Assembly (NCBI GenBank): GCA_964447535.1 | Contig: CAYUST010000011.1 | Location: forward strand, 1-45,124 | Direction: 5' to 3' | Origin: CAYUST01 sp964447535 | Lineage (GTDB): Bacteria > Patescibacteriota > Gracilibacteria > Absconditabacterales > Absconditicoccaceae | DNA: 45,124 bases | Shown: positions 44,115 to 45,124 of the stretch, in pieces | Position numbering within the stretch: position 1 is the first letter of the stretch | Layout: every line of letters starts with the position of its first letter | Translations under genes and position numbers: made by a program | The notes under the pieces: generated by a model | Database searches by the model: none | What the model saw: the letters and a program-made list of their open reading frames with translations, nothing else | What the model was told of the DNA's origin: nothing

Positions 44115-45061
44115 TCGAGAGAAACTTCATAAAATGCTTCATACGCACACAAATAATGTAATGATTTTCTAGGTTTACGGTTAATGATTCTTATTGTTTC
44201 TTGTATCTCTTCAGAACTAATCTTACTAAAATCTGTTCATTTAGGATAAAATCTTCTTATCATACCATTTGTCTGTTCGTTGGTTCATCTTTCGTAAGAG
44301 GAATAAGGATTAGCGAAATACACTTGTGTATTGAGAGCAGACTCGACTCTAACAAAGTCATTGAACTCCTTTCCATTATCTGCGGTAATGGAAAGGAGTT
44401 TTTCTTTTGGCAGAGATTTCATTTGTTGGATTAGTACATTTCATACTTCTAGTGCAGTCCTGCGATCTACTTTATCACCACAAAGAAACTTGCTTTTTCT
44501 ATCAACAATGGTCACTACACCTCACTTACGCTCACTACCAGAGCTATGTATAGTATCAACTTCCATGTCACCAACCCTTGTACGAGTTTCAATTTCAATA
44601 GGTCTTTCGCTAATTGTTTTATAGTTTTCTTTTGGTTCTCTTGCTACTTTCCTTGGCTTTTTGTAGCCTCTCTTGTACTTGAGATACTTTTTCAAACTGG
44701 GTTCTCGTACATGAATATACGAATAGATAGTTTGTGTACATACAGACACTTTTTTACGTCCACTGATTGAATCAGGAGCCCATTTCTCTTCAATCAAATA
44801 TCTCTTAATTTCCTGGATCATGTCTTGATTAGTTTTCAATTTAGAACGTCACTTATTGATTTCAGATCTACGTCTTTCATATTCTCTCTGAGCATGAGCA
44901 GGCATATAGACTCAGTTGATTGAGTTACGCTTGAGCTCTTTAGATAGAGTTCAAGGTGGACGTCAGATCTTCAATGCGATGACCTCCTGATCATATCATT
45001 CTCCCAGGAGTGTGTGTATTTTCCACCTTTCTCACGCAGTAATGTGCTTTCTTGTCTTCAT
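44108..45061 (-). CDS. IS30-family transposase
   Basis: The 317-residue transposase moves the element by DDE chemistry. An N-terminal helix-turn-helix (YDQEVIALKIGRPPGTLSKEL) binds the ends, then EKWAPDSISGRKK with CTQTIYSYIH (family WSPEQISG...TIYRYI). The catalytic triad is Asp169 in DMEVDTI, Asp228 in ITADNGKEF and Glu262 in RGTNEQTNGMIRRFYPKG, with 33 residues between the last two as in IS30. Ten UGAs must be Gly, several at conserved places (GTNEQ, PKGTDF). In the standard code the gene is unreadable, so the element is fully adapted to this genetic code. ATG 45061 is the first plausible start; stop UAA touches the stop of the opposing orphan gene. Confidence 0.92.
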
Positions 45062-45084
45062 TGGATCTAAATAGGTGTAAATAT

Positions 45085-45116
45085 CCTATTATATCCAGTT
45101 TCTTTTGTTTTTAGAA
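45085..45116 (-). repeat. Right terminal inverted repeat of the IS30-like element
   Basis: Read inward on the minus strand: TTCTAAAAAC, AAAAGAAACTGG, then AATAGG, matching the left repeat. The last 8 bases of the window (45117-45124) lie outside the element. Confidence 0.7.
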
Positions 45117-45124
45117 ATTCCGAA

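Larger units (their letters stand above)
44083..45116. mobile_element. IS30-family insertion sequence, UGA=Gly recoded
   Basis: A 1.03-kb element bounded by imperfect 32-bp inverted repeats (44083-44114 and 45085-45116) and filled by one transposase gene on the minus strand. Its size fits IS30. Target-site duplication is not clear; the flanks are GCTGAA on the left and ATTCCGAA on the right. Confidence 0.8.

Noticed and set aside
1..45124. CRISPR array, riboswitch, rRNA gene, tmRNA or replication origin
   Set aside because: I looked for regularly spaced repeats, conserved rRNA segments and the tmRNA ends and found none by eye.

Overview
The window comes from a bacterium that reads UGA as glycine (NCBI translation table 25), the code known from candidate phyla Absconditabacteria (SR1) and Gracilibacteria (BD1-5) of the CPR. 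With the standard code about half of the genes fall apart into fragments. With UGA read as Gly they become full-length TrmD, L3, S3, L14, L24, RpoB, RpoC, EF-Ts, NusB, RNase III, SecF, SufS and others, and the in-frame UGAs (roughly 80 by my hand count) fall on invariant glycines such as ALGPGGL in RpoB. Every confidently recognised gene ends in UAA or UAG. Absence of L30 (between S5 and L15) and of L9 (after S6-S18) fits CPR reduction. I cannot tell SR1 from BD1-5 from this window alone.

Layout. 1-3930: trmD, an ABC half-transporter and a secreted HExxH lipoprotein (+ strand). 3975-5290 (-): a ferredoxin-reductase-like flavoprotein and a histidine phosphatase, downstream of a tRNA cluster (Phe, Ile, Pro, a broken tRNA-Pro 3' copy, Ser; 5331-5965). 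6132-7321: a membrane coiled-coil protein and a 53-residue membrane protein. 8017-19977: tuf followed by a compact S10-spc ribosomal operon ending in secY (rpsJ rplC rplD rplW rplB rpsS rplV rpsC rplP rpmC rpsQ rplN rplX rplE rpsN rpsH rplF rplR rpsE rplO secY). 20179-22401 (-): dinD and a glycosyltransferase. 22453-26797: an accessory block with an orphan protein, a CPBP membrane protease, an MsrA-MsrB fusion, two related small secreted proteins and a membrane-anchored CxxC zinc-ribbon protein. 27151-31086: rplJ rplL rpsB (membrane protein) tsf rpsF rpsR rpmH. 31212-39038: rpoB rpoC. 39138-43681: rpmA rpmF nusB rnc secF sufS. 43739 to the end: an orphan gene whose 3' end is formed by an IS30-family element that is itself written in the UGA=Gly code.

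Expression signals. Intrinsic terminators are clear, and about a dozen promoter candidates share TTGACW or TTGCAW, a 16-base spacer and a TAT-like -10. Genes inside the ribosomal operons lack purine-rich Shine-Dalgarno sites and are preceded by short U-rich spacers. Four orphan genes share an ATCATTAA leader motif. rpoBC has a promoter followed by a terminator hairpin just before the rpoB start, suggesting attenuation.

Most unusual: RpoB carries an N-terminal Ala/Lys/Pro-rich extension of about 140 residues resembling histone H1 tails, echoed in C-terminal tails of L27 and S5. A dispersed repeat lies in frame inside the zinc-ribbon gene. A strong terminator sits inside an open frame that only stays open because UGA is sense.
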